Assembly: GCA_017601265.1 (NCBI GenBank)
Contig: JAFNJA010000069.1
Coordinates: 3,237 to 10,412, forward strand
DNA length: 7,176 nucleotides
Direction: 5' to 3'
Source of the DNA: Candidatus Brockarchaeota archaeon
Lineage (GTDB): Archaea; Thermoproteota; EX4484-205; DTQO01
Position numbers and translations under genes: made by a program. This document shows, in pieces, positions 1-6,223 of this stretch (the first letter of the stretch is position 1; every line of letters begins with the position of its first letter). Below the pieces are notes generated by a model. The model ran no database searches. It was not told the origin of the DNA and saw nothing but the letters and a program-made list of their open reading frames with translations.

Positions 1-1603
1 CCTCTGTGTGCGTTTCGACGGGGTGCAACTTCGGGTGGAGCTCGAGCAGGAACCCGTCCTTTCCCTTCGGTATCTTCAGCGCCTCCCTGACCTTTTCGGA
101 CCCCTCCGAAGGCACGAGGCCAGTCTCGAGCACGACGAGGTCCGCCCTGATGTCGACGAACTCGTCCAAAGTCTGATCGTAGACCGAAAGCGCGACCGCG
201 CCGTCTCCAAGGACCTCAGCGTGCGAAGGCTTGCCTTTCACGAAGATGACGCCCATCTCCCTGAGCCTTCCGTAGAACTCCTCGTACCCTTTCCCCGAAG
301 CCCTAAGGTCGTTGTAAAGTACGTACACCTCCGCGTCCGGGGCGTGGGATTTAACGTACCAAGCGTGCTTCAACCCGGCCATGCAGCCTATGGCGCAACA
401 GCTTTCGAGGTGCCTTTCGTCCCTGGAACCGGCGCAGAGGACTATCGCTATTGTTTTCGGTTCCTTTTCGTCGCCCGGCCTTGCTATCTTGCCGCCCGTG
501 GGCCCAGAAGGGCACGCCAACCTCTCGAACTGCATTCCGGTCACGACGCTTCTCGAGCGCCCAAGCCCGTACTCGCCAAGGTTCTCGTAAAGGCCGAAGC
601 CGGTAGCGACTATGATTGCCCCGACCTTGGCTTCGAATTCGGCCTCCTTTTGGGAAAAATCGACGGCCTTCGTCGGGCACTTCCGAAAGCAGGCGTCGCA
701 CGAACGCGGATCCTTGAAGTGAAGGCAGATCGAAGGATCTATAACCGGAACGCGCGGGACCGCCTGCGGGAATTCGACGTAGATCGCCTTCCTGGTCGAA
801 AGCCCTTCGTTGAAGGCGCTCGGCGCCTCGGCCGGGCAAAACCTGCTGCACGCCCCGCACCCGATGCACTTTGCAGGGTCGACGTACCTAGGTTTCACGT
901 GGATTTTAACTTCGAAATTCCCCGCAACCCCTTCGACGCTCCTGACCTCGGAATTTGTGAAAAGCTTGATCTTTTCGTTCGAAGCAGCCTCGGCCATCAA
1001 AGGAGTCAATATGCACGGGGAGCAATCCAGGGTCGGGAAGGTTTTTTCAAGTTGCGCCATCCTCCCGCCTATGCTCCCTTCCTTTTCCACGAGGAGAACC
1101 TCGTACCCCATGTTCGCGGCGTTCAGGGAAGCGGTGATCCCCGCTATGCCCCCTCCTACGACTAGGACCCTTTTCGCCACGGGCGCGGCCATCGGTTGGA
1201 GGGGCTCCAGAAGCCTGGCCCTCGCCACGCCCATCGCCAATAGTTTTTTGGCCTTCTCCGTGGCCTCCGCGGGCGCCTCCCCGTGGACCCAGCTGCACTG
1301 CTCCCTTATGTTGACGACCTCGAGCAGGTAGGCGTTCAGGCCGGCCTTTTCGAGCACCCCCCTGAACGTCCTTTCGTGCATCGCGGGCGAGCAGGCGGCC
1401 ACGACCACCCTGTCAACCCCGCTTTTGACGTCCTTCGCGATGAGTTCCTGGCCCGCTTCGCTGCACATGTATGGGAAATCCCTGGCCACGCTCACGCCCC
1501 CCAGCTTGGAAGCGTGCTCCCTGAGCGCCTTCACGTCCACCACGCCTGCAATGTTCGTGCCGCAGTGGCACACGTAGACGCCTACCGAGGTCAGAGTTTT
1601 CAC
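1..1603 (-). CDS. hdrA: HdrA-like FAD/iron-sulfur subunit of heterodisulfide reductase, 3' end missing
   Basis: This is the flavin and FeS core of a soluble Hdr-type complex; in relatives it passes or bifurcates electrons between ferredoxin and HdrBC. 534 residues are present and the reading frame is open to the window edge; the family is usually about 650 aa, so the C-terminal ferredoxin part is probably outside. Visible in order: N-terminal VCHCGTN (11-17), YMCS (C47), AACSP (C71), IREQCSWVH (C103), the FAD Rossmann GGGIAG (150-155), GGRMAQLEKTFPTLDC ending at C194, an inserted ferredoxin domain with C246/C249/C252/C256 and C293/C302/C305/C309, ATGF (333-336), C390 and C402/C403/C407, then DGFLLELHPKL from 517. 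The start is GTG at 1603, overlapping the hdrB stop by three bases and preceded by GGAAGG six bases upstream. Family assignment is very secure. The physiological electron donor and acceptor are not shown by the sequence. Confidence 0.95.
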   Translation of the reverse strand, partial: MKTLTSVGVYVCHCGTNIAGVVDVKALREHASKLGGVSVARDFPYMCSEAGQELIAKDVKSGVDRVVVAACSPAMHERTFRGVLEKAGLNAYLLEVVNIREQCSWVHGEAPAEATEKAKKLLAMGVARARLLEPLQPMAAPVAKRVLVVGGGIAGITASLNAANMGYEVLLVEKEGSIGGRMAQLEKTFPTLDCSPCILTPLMAEAASNEKIKLFTNSEVRSVEGVAGNFEVKIHVKPRYVDPAKCIGCGACSRFCPAEAPSAFNEGLSTRKAIYVEFPQAVPRVPVIDPSICLHFKDPRSCDACFRKCPTKAVDFSQKEAEFEAKVGAIIVATGFGLYENLGEYGLGRSRSVVTGMQFERLACPSGPTGGKIARPGDEKEPKTIAIVLCAGSRDERHLESCCAIGCMAGLKHAWYVKSHAPDAEVYVLYNDLRASGKGYEEFYGRLREMGVIFVKGKPSHAEVLGDGAVALSVYDQTLDEFVDIRADLVVLETGLVPSEGSEKVREALKIPKGKDGFLLELHPKLHPVETHTE

Positions 1604-2442
1604 CCTAAGCCTTCCAGCAAGTCTTCGACCGGGCTCATGTTGAAGTTCAGCCCGAGTTCCTTCCTGCCAAGGCCCATCGCCAACCCGATCGCTTGCTGCA
1701 GCAGGAGCACGGGCACGTTCGGAACCCCCTTGAGCTGGGCCAAAGTCTCCTGCCGGGAATCGAGCATCTCGAAGCAGTAGGGGCAAGGCGTCACGATGCA
1801 CTGAAGCCCGGCCTCCTTCGCCCTCGAGAGTTTCGAGGAAGCGATGGCGAAACCCACCTCCGGGTCGGCGGCCATGAGGGTCGCGCCGCAGCAATCGAGC
1901 CTCCCGTCGTAATCCCTCGCGACCTCGGCGCCTAGCAGCTCCAGGACGTCCTCGAACATCGAAGGGCTTGTCGGGCTGTCGAAGCCGGGCGAAGGGCCCC
2001 GCAGGGAATGGCACCCGTAGTGGGCACCCAGCCTCAAGCCTTTGAGCGGCTTTGCCACGTCCTTGCTGCTAAGTACTTCGTGGAAAAACTCGATCGGGTG
2101 CACCACCCTCGGTTTCCCGAGTCCCAACCCCTCGGCCTCGAGGGCCCGCCCGACCCATTCGGCGGCCTCTTTCCTCGTCTCCGCGAGGTGCTGGGCCTCC
2201 TTCAGCGAAAGGTAGCACCCGTTGCACACCGCGAGTATCTCGTTTCCGCCCGCCAGCGCCAGGTTCCTCGAAGCCAGGTAAAGCCAGAGCTTCGGGTTGA
2301 TCCCCTTTAGCGGGTTCCCGCAGCAAGACCATCCTTCGAGATCCACGAAACCCAAGCCTAGCGCCTTGAGGACGTTCCTGGTGGAAACTTCTATGCAGTA
2401 TTGCTTCGTCGAGGAGTAGCACCCCCAGTACACCGAAAGCAT
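1600..2442 (-). CDS. hdrB: HdrB-like double-CCG disulfide reductase subunit
   Basis: This is the catalytic disulfide-reducing subunit of Hdr-type complexes. 280 aa, close to the usual family length. All ten cysteines known to bind the two noncubane [4Fe-4S] clusters in methanogen HdrB are present: C8, C40/C41, C73/C76 (motif in WSCCG and VCNGC) and C144, C184/C185, C220/C223 (motif in LDCCG and PCPYC). The protein should therefore be catalytically competent on a disulfide. The natural substrate in methanogens is CoM-S-S-CoB, but nothing here shows that this organism makes those thiols; the nearby lipoyl carrier gene offers another possible disulfide (inference). It follows hdrC after six bases and overlaps the GTG of hdrA, so translation of the three is probably coupled. 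No membrane segments or signal peptide are seen. Confidence 0.95.
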   Translation of the reverse strand: MLSVYWGCYSSTKQYCIEVSTRNVLKALGLGFVDLEGWSCCGNPLKGINPKLWLYLASRNLALAGGNEILAVCNGCYLSLKEAQHLAETRKEAAEWVGRALEAEGLGLGKPRVVHPIEFFHEVLSSKDVAKPLKGLRLGAHYGCHSLRGPSPGFDSPTSPSMFEDVLELLGAEVARDYDGRLDCCGATLMAADPEVGFAIASSKLSRAKEAGLQCIVTPCPYCFEMLDSRQETLAQLKGVPNVPVLLLQQAIGLAMGLGRKELGLNFNMSPVEDLLEGLG

Positions 2443-2448
2443 CCCCGA

Positions 2449-2907
2449 TCAGAGCTCCCCCTTTTCGATCATCGAAACGATCTTGGCGATCCTCGCGGCG
2501 CGCCCGCCCACGGGCACGGGCGGAAGGCCTGCCGATCCCCTGCTCCAAGTCTCGAAATCCCTGTCCGTGACCTCCATCTGCTGGAACGCCAGGCCCGTCT
2601 CCGAAATTTTCTCCACCATCGCCCTGTAAGCTTCGGGAAAAGGCGCGCCTCCTGAAACCGCTTGGTGCTGCAGGCTCAACACCACGTCCGCAGGAGCCAC
2701 CTTCTGGGGGCAATACTCGACGCATTTCAGGCACCTTGCGCAGTACCAAAGTGACTCGTTGATCGCCTTCTTGCCCATCCCGTGCCTAACGAATCCCACC
2801 ATCCTGTTCGGGCGGTAATCTTTCAACACCTTGGCTACGGTGCAACCGCTCGTGCACCTGCCGCACTGGTAACACTTTTCCGGCTTTTCAAACCCTACCT
2901 TCAGCAT
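2449..2907 (-). CDS. hdrC: HdrC-like electron-transfer subunit with two [4Fe-4S] motifs
   Basis: Small ferredoxin-like subunit that in known complexes wires HdrA to HdrB. 152 aa, at the short end for HdrC. Two classical cluster motifs are visible: CYQCGRCTSGC (C12, C15, C18, C22) and CARCLKCVEYCP (C56, C59, C62, C66). Between them lies the RPNRMVGFVRHGM segment, typical of HdrC linkers, and the second half is predicted mostly helical with no further cysteines. The start ATG has an AGAGG ribosome-binding sequence six bases upstream that overlaps the TAG stop of the preceding lipoyl-protein gene. The protein is cytoplasmic with no transmembrane helices, so this is the soluble HdrABC type rather than the membrane HdrDE type. 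Confidence in family is high; the specific electron partners are inferred from neighbours. Confidence 0.93.
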   Translation of the reverse strand: MLKVGFEKPEKCYQCGRCTSGCTVAKVLKDYRPNRMVGFVRHGMGKKAINESLWYCARCLKCVEYCPQKVAPADVVLSLQHQAVSGGAPFPEAYRAMVEKISETGLAFQQMEVTDRDFETWSRGSAGLPPVPVGGRAARIAKIVSMIEKGEL

Positions 2908-2916
2908 CTCGAGCCT

Positions 2917-3357
2917 CTAGCCCTTCTTCCTCTCTATCCACTTCCTAGCTTCTTCCCTGAACCAGTCCAGAGCCCCGGCTCCCGCGACCAGGTTTTCGGC
3001 ATCCGCCTCCATGTTCGCTGGTTTGATCAAGGCCAGCCACCCTTGGCCGTACGGGTCCTTCCTTACTATCCTGGGGCTCCTCCTTGCCTGCTCGTTTACT
3101 TCGACGATCTCCCCCGAAACCGGAGACTCCACGCCGCCGACCCACTTCGCTGTTTCGATCGTGCAAACCGCTTTGCCCTGCTCCACGAAGCTTCCGACCG
3201 GTTTGAACCTGAGGAGGATTATGTCCCCGGCCATTTCGGCTCCTAGAGAAGAAAGCCCGACCCTCGCCTTCCCGTCTTCTACCTTCGCCCACGTGTGCCC
3301 GTGGCGCCAGTAATGGACGCCGTTCATGAACAGGAACCCTTCAACCGTTTCGGACAT
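2917..3357 (-). CDS. GcvH-like lipoyl-carrier protein embedded in the Hdr operon
   Basis: 146 aa, single-domain protein of the glycine-cleavage H/lipoyl-binding family (usual GcvH about 125-135 aa). The N-terminal half shows YWRHGHTWAKVEDGKARVGL, matching the GcvH opening fold, followed by FKPVGSFVEQG. IETAKWVGGVESPVSGEIVEVN (in pieces: IETAK, then ESPVSG, then EVNE) is the lipoylation hairpin, with K71 as the expected lipoyl lysine. A C-terminal tail of about 20 charged residues extends beyond the core. No GcvP or GcvT is in the window, and the gene sits between a LutB-like gene and hdrC with gaps of five and nine bases. This suggests a dedicated redox carrier, comparable in idea to the lipoate-binding protein LbpA of bacterial and archaeal sHdr sulfur oxidation systems (known family). 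The partnership with HdrB is inference. An ordinary GcvH is the alternative, less favoured by context. Confidence 0.88.
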   Translation of the reverse strand: MSETVEGFLFMNGVHYWRHGHTWAKVEDGKARVGLSSLGAEMAGDIILLRFKPVGSFVEQGKAVCTIETAKWVGGVESPVSGEIVEVNEQARRSPRIVRKDPYGQGWLALIKPANMEADAENLVAGAGALDWFREEARKWIERKKG

Positions 3358-3362
3358 CCTCT

Positions 3363-4640
3363 TTACGCTCCTTCGCCGCCTCTTCCCGGCGCGTACGGCG
3401 TACCGGTCTTTTGAATGTTATGAACTAACGCGTCCACCGGGTATGGCCTCAGCCCTTCGGCAGCGAGCCTGGCCCTCAGCTCTTCAACCATCGTCGGCAC
3501 GTCGATCTCCAAAGGGCACTCAACCGTGCACCTCCCGCACCCGGAGCACGCCCAAGCCGCTCGAGCGGCCTTTTCCGCGTTCCCGGTGAAATAGGTCCAA
3601 ACGGAGCCTATGCCTCCGAGGTAAACCTCGCCATATTCCCCGCCAAGCATCTGGTAAACCAGGCAAGTGTTGAGGCAGCTTCCGCACTTTATGCAGTACA
3701 TGGCTTCCTTGAAAGCGGGATCGCGCCTCATCCTGTTCCTGCCGTTGTCCAAGAGCACGACGTGCAAGTCGTTCGGGCCGTGGACCCCAAGAACGGTTGT
3801 AAGCTCTATGTCGGCCGTCCGGCTCGGACCAGTTATGATCGAAACGTAACTGCAGAGCTTCTGCCCCGTTGCATACGTGGGCAAGACTTGCAGAAGGGTG
3901 GACGCGTCCGCGAGCGTCGGAACGAGCTTGTCGATCCCTGCGACCACGACGTGGGTGGGGGGAGCGTTGGAAACGAACCTCGCGTTCCCCTCGTTCTCCA
4001 CGATCACTATGCTTCCAGTTTCGGCGACGAGGCAGTTTGCGCCGCTGATACCGACTTCGGACTTCATCCAGACGCCCCTGAGGGACTCCCTCACCGCTTT
4101 CGTTAGGACGACCGGCTCGGGCGGAAGTTCTTGGCATAGAGTCTCCGAGAGTATTTCCGCGATCCTTTCCCTCGGCAAGTGGACCGCGGGAACGACGGTG
4201 TGCGAACCCTTCAAGCCGCCGGCTTGCAGTATCCTCTCGCCAAGATCTGTTTCCAAAACGGTCTTGCCCCTGCTCGCCAGGTACTCGTTGAGGCCGATCT
4301 CTTCGGAAGTCATGGACTTGCCCTTAACTATGAGGTTCCTTTCGCCCACTATACTGCAGACTATCTCGTTCGCCTCGCGCGCGTCGGACGCGGAGTACAC
4401 GGTTCCTCCGAGCTCTTCCACGTTCTCCTTGAACTGCCTCCGGAGATCGTCGATTCTTTCGACTGACTCCTCCCTTATCTCCCTGAGCTTCTTCCTGAGG
4501 AGGCCGATCGCCCTGCTCGAACCCGTAAGCGCGTACTTCTTCGATATGAAATTCGAAGCGGCTTTCTCGAGGGCCCGCCTCAGCTTCGTGTCGTCCATGC
4601 AATCGAAAACTTTGCTTGAGAACTCCTCGTACCAATCCAT
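3363..4640 (-). CDS. LutB-like iron-sulfur protein with LUD domain
   Basis: 425 aa, related to LutB/LldF, the FeS subunit of the LutABC lactate oxidation system. The LUD (DUF162) domain spans roughly 60-290 and keeps the family signatures KGKSMTSEEIGLN (106-118), ETDLGE (130-135), the LVAETGS turn (204-210), NEGN (216-219) and GIDKLVP (235-241). It is followed by two [4Fe-4S] motifs: C316/C319/C322/C326, with Leu in place of the usual Pro after the last Cys, and C365/C368/C371/C375P. The C-terminus ends soon after, shorter than the roughly 470 aa of bacterial LutB, so the extra LutB C-terminal region is missing or reduced. The start ATG has GGTGA six bases upstream, overlapping the stop of the preceding gene. 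No lutC is adjacent. Oxidation of lactate or another 2-hydroxy acid is possible, but the substrate is not shown by the sequence. Confidence 0.9.
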   Translation of the reverse strand: MDWYEEFSSKVFDCMDDTKLRRALEKAASNFISKKYALTGSSRAIGLLRKKLREIREESVERIDDLRRQFKENVEELGGTVYSASDAREANEIVCSIVGERNLIVKGKSMTSEEIGLNEYLASRGKTVLETDLGERILQAGGLKGSHTVVPAVHLPRERIAEILSETLCQELPPEPVVLTKAVRESLRGVWMKSEVGISGANCLVAETGSIVIVENEGNARFVSNAPPTHVVVAGIDKLVPTLADASTLLQVLPTYATGQKLCSYVSIITGPSRTADIELTTVLGVHGPNDLHVVLLDNGRNRMRRDPAFKEAMYCIKCGSCLNTCLVYQMLGGEYGEVYLGGIGSVWTYFTGNAEKAARAAWACSGCGRCTVECPLEIDVPTMVEELRARLAAEGLRPYPVDALVHNIQKTGTPYAPGRGGEGA

Positions 4641-4646
4641 GCGGTT

Positions 4647-5390
4647 TCACCGGGCGTGCTCTGCCACGATCTCAGCGACGTCGAGAAGCCTTATGCCGTA
4701 TGCGTAGCGCTCTATGGCCCTGGAGAAGTTCAGGTAGCAGCTCGGGCAGCTCGTCACCAGCGCGTCGGGTTTGCTCGGAAGGAAGTCCTTTGAAATCCTC
4801 GTCGAAGCCATCTCTATCGCCAGCTCGGGCAAACTCGAGGGGAGCAAACCCCCGCCGCCGCAGCAGTTGGAGCGCTCTTTAGCGAACTCGGCCTCGACGA
4901 GCCTGACGTTAGGGATCGACCTGAGCACCCTACGCGGTTCCTCGTAAACGCCGCATTTCCTCCCAAGCTCGCAAGGGTCGTGGAAAACGACCGAGGTTTC
5001 CCCCTTTCCTTCAAGCTTCAACCGGCCGCTGGCAATTAGCCTGTCAATCAACTGGGTCGAGTGCAAAGCTTCGAACGGGAGCTCGGAACCGTAAGCCTTA
5101 CCGTACCTCTTGGAAAACGTCGCGTAGCATCCCGCGCAAGGGGTAAGGACCGTCCCGGCGCCTTCCAACTCGCGGACCAGCCTTACAGCGCACCTTGAGG
5201 CTTCCGCAGGATCGCCAGCGAGCACCAATGGCAGGCCGCAGCAAAGGTCTCCCGAGAACTCCTCGAAGTCAACTCCAGAAGCGTCCAAGACCTTCCTCAA
5301 GGCGTCCCTGATCCGCGGGAACTTTGAATCGATGGTGCATCCCCAGTAAAGGGTCAGCGACATGTTGCTGCACGCTCTGCGAAAGGGCAT
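4647..5390 (-). CDS. Double-CCG iron-sulfur protein, LutA/GlpC/HdrD-C type
   Basis: 247 aa with two cysteine-rich CCG domains: C18, C50/C51, C85/C88 (WGC, DLCCG, TPCAGC) and C140, C176/C177, C215/C218 (HDPCELG, SNCCGGGG, TSCPSC). The HDPCELGR and NCCGGGG forms point to the LutA/GlpC/HdrD branch rather than to a second HdrB. LutA is the usual partner of LutB, whose homologue is encoded six bases downstream, so a LutAB-like pair is likely. All ten cluster-binding cysteines are kept. The start is placed at 5390, directly after the TAA of the DUF72 gene (TAAATG junction), because AGGAG lies eight bases upstream. The inner ATG at 5363 would give the more usual MSLTLYWGC N-terminus but has no clear ribosome-binding site. 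Function in the complex (quinone-independent thiol or flavin electron transfer) is inferred from the family. Confidence 0.9.
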   Translation of the reverse strand: MPFRRACSNMSLTLYWGCTIDSKFPRIRDALRKVLDASGVDFEEFSGDLCCGLPLVLAGDPAEASRCAVRLVRELEGAGTVLTPCAGCYATFSKRYGKAYGSELPFEALHSTQLIDRLIASGRLKLEGKGETSVVFHDPCELGRKCGVYEEPRRVLRSIPNVRLVEAEFAKERSNCCGGGGLLPSSLPELAIEMASTRISKDFLPSKPDALVTSCPSCYLNFSRAIERYAYGIRLLDVAEIVAEHAR

Positions 5391-6122
5391 TTAAAGCTCT
5401 CCTTTGGGGTTTTTCATGGAAAGTTTCTCCGATATCTTCAGCAGGAACCTGCCGTTCTCGAGCATGCCCTCGTCGTTGTTCAGGTAAACGTACTTTTTCG
5501 AAGCTCTAGACCTCCCGATCCTGCCCACGATGCCTTTCAATTCTTTTTCCGTGTAGACGTGGCTGTACCAAGCGGTCCTGCCGTGGAGCCTGGCGTAAAC
5601 TACGCCGTTGATGTCGAAGACGTCCCTGGGCAGGCCCGGGGCGTCAACGGAGCAGAAGCACGCTCCCGCGTCCTCGACCACTTCGGCGTGCCTCCACCAA
5701 GACCGATCCCTGAACTCGATCACCGCCTTGTTCCCGAGGTCCAATTCTTTAAGGAACCTGGACAACGTCCTGGCATTCGGATCCGAATAGGCGTACGCGG
5801 AAGGAAGCTGGAAGAGCCAGAAGCTTATCTTGTCTTCCAACTTGGACAACGGACCCTTGAACCTCCTCCAAAGGTTGATGGACCTCGCTCCCAACTTCGC
5901 GTAATGCGTGATCGACCTGTGGACTTTTATGGAAAAGTCGAAATAATCCGGAGCTTTAGACCAAGTTTCGGCCCAGCTAGGCAAGGGAAACCGGTAAAAG
6001 CTCGCGTTGACCTCCACGGTAGTGAAGCCCTGCTTCAGGTACCATTCGAAGGGCGTCGGCTTGCCTTCGTTCCAATCGTAACTGTAGCCGGAAGTGCCTA
6101 CCTTGATTGGGGCTTGAGCCAT
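5391..6122 (-). CDS. DUF72 (YecE-like) TIM-barrel protein
   Basis: 243 aa from ATG at 6122, complete for the family. Signatures visible in order: GTSGYSYDW (9-17), VEVNASFYRFP (36-46), FQLPSAYAY (about 104-112), VIEFRDRSWW (134-143), YARLHGRTAWY (176-186) and YVYLNND (211-217). DUF72 proteins form a TIM barrel with a conserved acidic/aromatic pocket; their biochemical role is not established, so none is assigned. An in-frame TTG at 6134 could add four residues, but the first conserved stretch begins after the ATG. There is no ribosome-binding site before either start, which fits a very short or absent leader at the head of an operon. Its stop touches the ATG of the CCG protein gene, so it is probably co-transcribed with the Hdr/LUD genes. 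Whether it works with them is unknown; DUF72 genes are common and often appear in unrelated contexts. Confidence 0.88.
   Translation of the reverse strand: MAQAPIKVGTSGYSYDWNEGKPTPFEWYLKQGFTTVEVNASFYRFPLPSWAETWSKAPDYFDFSIKVHRSITHYAKLGARSINLWRRFKGPLSKLEDKISFWLFQLPSAYAYSDPNARTLSRFLKELDLGNKAVIEFRDRSWWRHAEVVEDAGACFCSVDAPGLPRDVFDINGVVYARLHGRTAWYSHVYTEKELKGIVGRIGRSRASKKYVYLNNDEGMLENGRFLLKISEKLSMKNPKGEL
5399..5403 (-). promoter_or_regulatory. Ribosome-binding site of the LutA-like CCG gene
   Basis: AGGAG on the minus strand, inside the last codons of the DUF72 gene and eight bases before the ATG at 5390. It decides the start of the CCG protein in favour of the first ATG over the inner one at 5363 and suggests translational coupling. 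Confidence 0.6.
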
Positions 6123-6223
6123 GGCCAGCGGCAAACATTCGGTTATGCGTTCTGGCTAATTAGCTTCTCTCCTCCAAGCAAACTACTTGAGACTGCCCCC
6201 AAACTCGAACACGAAATCCAGCC
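6123..6223 (-). promoter_or_regulatory. Probable promoter region of the seven-gene Hdr/LUD operon
   Basis: Gap of about 100 bases between the JAMM gene stop and the DUF72 start. At 6155-6164 is a perfect 10-base palindrome, GCTAATTAGC, preceded on the minus strand by a purine run (GGAGGAGAGAA) that could act as a BRE. If the AT core is a TATA box, transcription would start about 25 bases further on, near 6134, giving an almost leaderless message for ATG 6122. This would explain the missing ribosome-binding site. The palindrome could instead or also be a regulator site. No clear terminator hairpin with a T-run was seen after the JAMM gene, so read-through from it cannot be excluded. Confidence 0.4.

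Noticed and set aside
8..1165. 385-codon open frame on the plus strand
   Set aside because: It lies opposite hdrA, whose minus-strand protein has unmistakable family motifs throughout. The plus-strand product shows no recognisable domain and is a by-product of G+C-rich codon use.
2069..2749. 226-codon minus-strand open frame spanning the hdrC-hdrB junction
   Set aside because: Out of frame with both hdrC and hdrB, which have full sets of cluster cysteines; the overlapping product is Arg/Gly-rich with no motif.
2917..3357. Annotation as part of a glycine cleavage system
   Set aside because: Only the H-like carrier is present and its neighbours are Hdr and LUD genes; no GcvP or GcvT sequence is in the window.
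3877..4707. 276-codon open frame on the plus strand
   Set aside because: Mirror of the LutB-like gene; serine- and leucine-rich low-information product without motifs.
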